Position numbers and translations under genes: made by a program | NCBI GenBank assembly: GCA_015099395.1 | Contig: AP024096.1 | Location: forward strand, 5,456,001-5,520,000 | Source: Ktedonobacteria bacterium brp13 | GTDB taxonomy: Bacteria > Chloroflexota > Ktedonobacteria > Ktedonobacterales > Ktedonobacteraceae | DNA: 64,000 bases | Direction of reading: 5' to 3' | Shown: positions 62,940-64,000 of the stretch, in pieces | Numbering within the stretch: position 1 is the stretch's first letter | Layout: the number at the start of each line of letters is the position of its first letter | Notes under the pieces: generated by a model | The model's database searches: none | Told to the model about the DNA's origin: nothing | What the model saw: only the letters and a program-made list of their open reading frames with translations

Positions 62940-63137
62940 TTCCTGACTCTTACTCTAGAGATACTATCAGTACTCCATCTCTCATATTATCAACGATTAT
63001 CATCAAATAATCCAATCGCAGAAAACCACCCTATAGGGTACATTTTTAGCAGCGATTTGCCGGAAAGCTGATATTTTGCTAAGATGAACAGGGCTTCTTT
63101 GGTAGTAACGTAGGGATAGGTTGAGGAAGGGGTTTGA

Positions 63138-64000
63138 TTGTCAAAACAGCAATTATCAATTATTACACGCAAGGCCCGTCTCTGGCCTGAACTTTCACAG
63201 GAGACTCTCCCGCTCCCCACTCCCCCCACTGCACAGCACACAGGCAGTCCTATTCTGCTCATTACTGTTTGCAGTAGTCTGGGAATTATGGGCCTCTATG
63301 CGTTTCTTTTTCGTAACTATAGCGGCGATCATCTTGTACTGACCGGGATACTTTTGATGAGTGGCGGGATGGCGGTCAGCGCTCTGGCAAACTTTTGCTT
63401 GCAATGGCTACCAGCACGCAAGCGCTATCGCCAACAGATACACACATACGAGCTCGAAATTGCGGCTCTACAGAGACATCTGCAAGAGCTGAGTCAACGC
63501 GAGCTCCAGGGCCAGCTCGAACTCGATCCACCATTGTCTGGCTCAGAGGAGAAACTAGCAACAACCAGCGCTCCCATTATACCGATTATACCAATCGTAC
63601 AACGCAGCTTTAATAATCAGGATGTACAACTCTGGTCACGACGTCCAGACGATCCTGACTTTCTGTCAGTACGTATCGGTATGGGTCAGCAGGCTCCTCA
63701 TTTTCAATTGCACAGTATACAGCCGAGTACGACATCGTCCCAAACACAACTACGTACACAGCAATATGAAAAATTGGCGGAGCTCTACACAACATATACG
63801 ACACTGGAGCTCCCACTCAAGATCGCTCTGGCGACGAGCGGGACGCTGGCACTACTGGGTGAGGGGACATATCTACAGAGCGCACGCCGACTCGCACTGA
63901 CGATGCTGACCTACATCGCCTATCATCATTCGCCAGCCGATGTGCGCATTATCATCCTCGCACCAGAGTCACAACGCAGCACCTGGGAAAGTGCAGCGCT
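63138..64000 (+). CDS. EccC/EssC-type FtsK/SpoIIIE-like secretion ATPase (3' partial)
   Basis: 287 codons are visible, open to the end of the window. TTG 63138 has GAGGAAGGGG upstream. Two membrane helices (LLITVCSSLGIMGLYAFLF and VLTGILLMSGGMAVSALAN) are followed by a coiled stretch and the family motif LWSRRPDDPDFLSVRIGMG. After that comes LPLKIALATSGTLALLGEG, and later IAYHHSPADVRIIILAPES. This is the N-terminal layout of EccC/EssC, the motor of type VII secretion. The P-loop ATPase domains lie beyond the window. Confidence 0.9.
   Translation, partial: MSKQQLSIITRKARLWPELSQETLPLPTPPTAQHTGSPILLITVCSSLGIMGLYAFLFRNYSGDHLVLTGILLMSGGMAVSALANFCLQWLPARKRYRQQIHTYELEIAALQRHLQELSQRELQGQLELDPPLSGSEEKLATTSAPIIPIIPIVQRSFNNQDVQLWSRRPDDPDFLSVRIGMGQQAPHFQLHSIQPSTTSSQTQLRTQQYEKLAELYTTYTTLELPLKIALATSGTLALLGEGTYLQSARRLALTMLTYIAYHHSPADVRIIILAPESQRSTWESAA

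Overview
The window looks like chromosomal DNA of a Gram-positive-like, spore-former-type Chloroflexota, most plausibly class Ktedonobacteria. This is an inference from mid-range GC, many two-component systems, an EccC/EssC-type ATPase gene, ParAB, a ClpE-like unfoldase with CIRCE operators, and family-level resemblance; no marker gene was searched. Most of the window is ordinary housekeeping DNA with tight operons, interrupted by a few mobile or unusual loci.

Layout. 1-4732: end of a PhoR-like histidine kinase, then a receiver / CheW / CheA-like hybrid chemosensory operon whose CheA ATPase domain looks degenerate. 4812-9735: TlpA-like thioredoxin, FtsH, a zinc-ribbon coiled-coil protein and a cupin. 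9990-22367: purine genes guaA, Nudix, purL (with two PurS-like N-terminal domains), a purQ-purM fusion, purC, purF, purD, purN. 22537-30834: stress protein, clpE behind two CIRCE-like operators, PHP phosphoesterase, DUF554 protein, PcrA helicase, cyclase-family hydrolase. 30929-33054: GAF kinase and NarL-type regulator. 33591-37232: a small exported protein, an FAD oxidoreductase, an 8-Cys ferredoxin-like protein and a cytochrome b with two H-X13-H pairs, which look like one uncharacterised membrane electron-transfer module. 37385-43773: amidotransferase, DUF1232-like protein, VCBS-like membrane protein, second NarL-type kinase/regulator pair, HD hydrolase, DinB.

43873-47970 is the most striking locus. 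The parAB operon is split by a 2234-nt group II intron placed exactly inside the parA Walker A motif. The two exons rejoin to a normal 256-residue ParA. The intron-encoded protein has lost key reverse-transcriptase aspartates, which suggests an immobile intron kept for splicing.

48238-52826: small proteins, YchF, a probable selenocysteine-containing AhpD-like protein (in-frame UGA at the second Cys of CxxC followed by a SECIS-like hairpin), VOC protein, a decayed SRPBCC gene and tRNA-Asn. 53029-58420: purK, purE, ruvB, queA, prs. Together with the first purine cluster this covers most of de novo IMP synthesis from PRPP supply to carboxylation (purB and purH are not in the window) plus GMP synthesis. 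58934-61201: ECF-like sigma factor, XRE-type partner and a methyltransferase. 61269-62790: an IscB nuclease with intact catalytic residues and a probable omega-RNA. 63138-64000: start of an EccC/EssC-type type VII secretion ATPase that runs off the window.

A palindromic element of about 75 bp is present three times (5606, 33291, 54835) and is probably a small non-autonomous repeat family.
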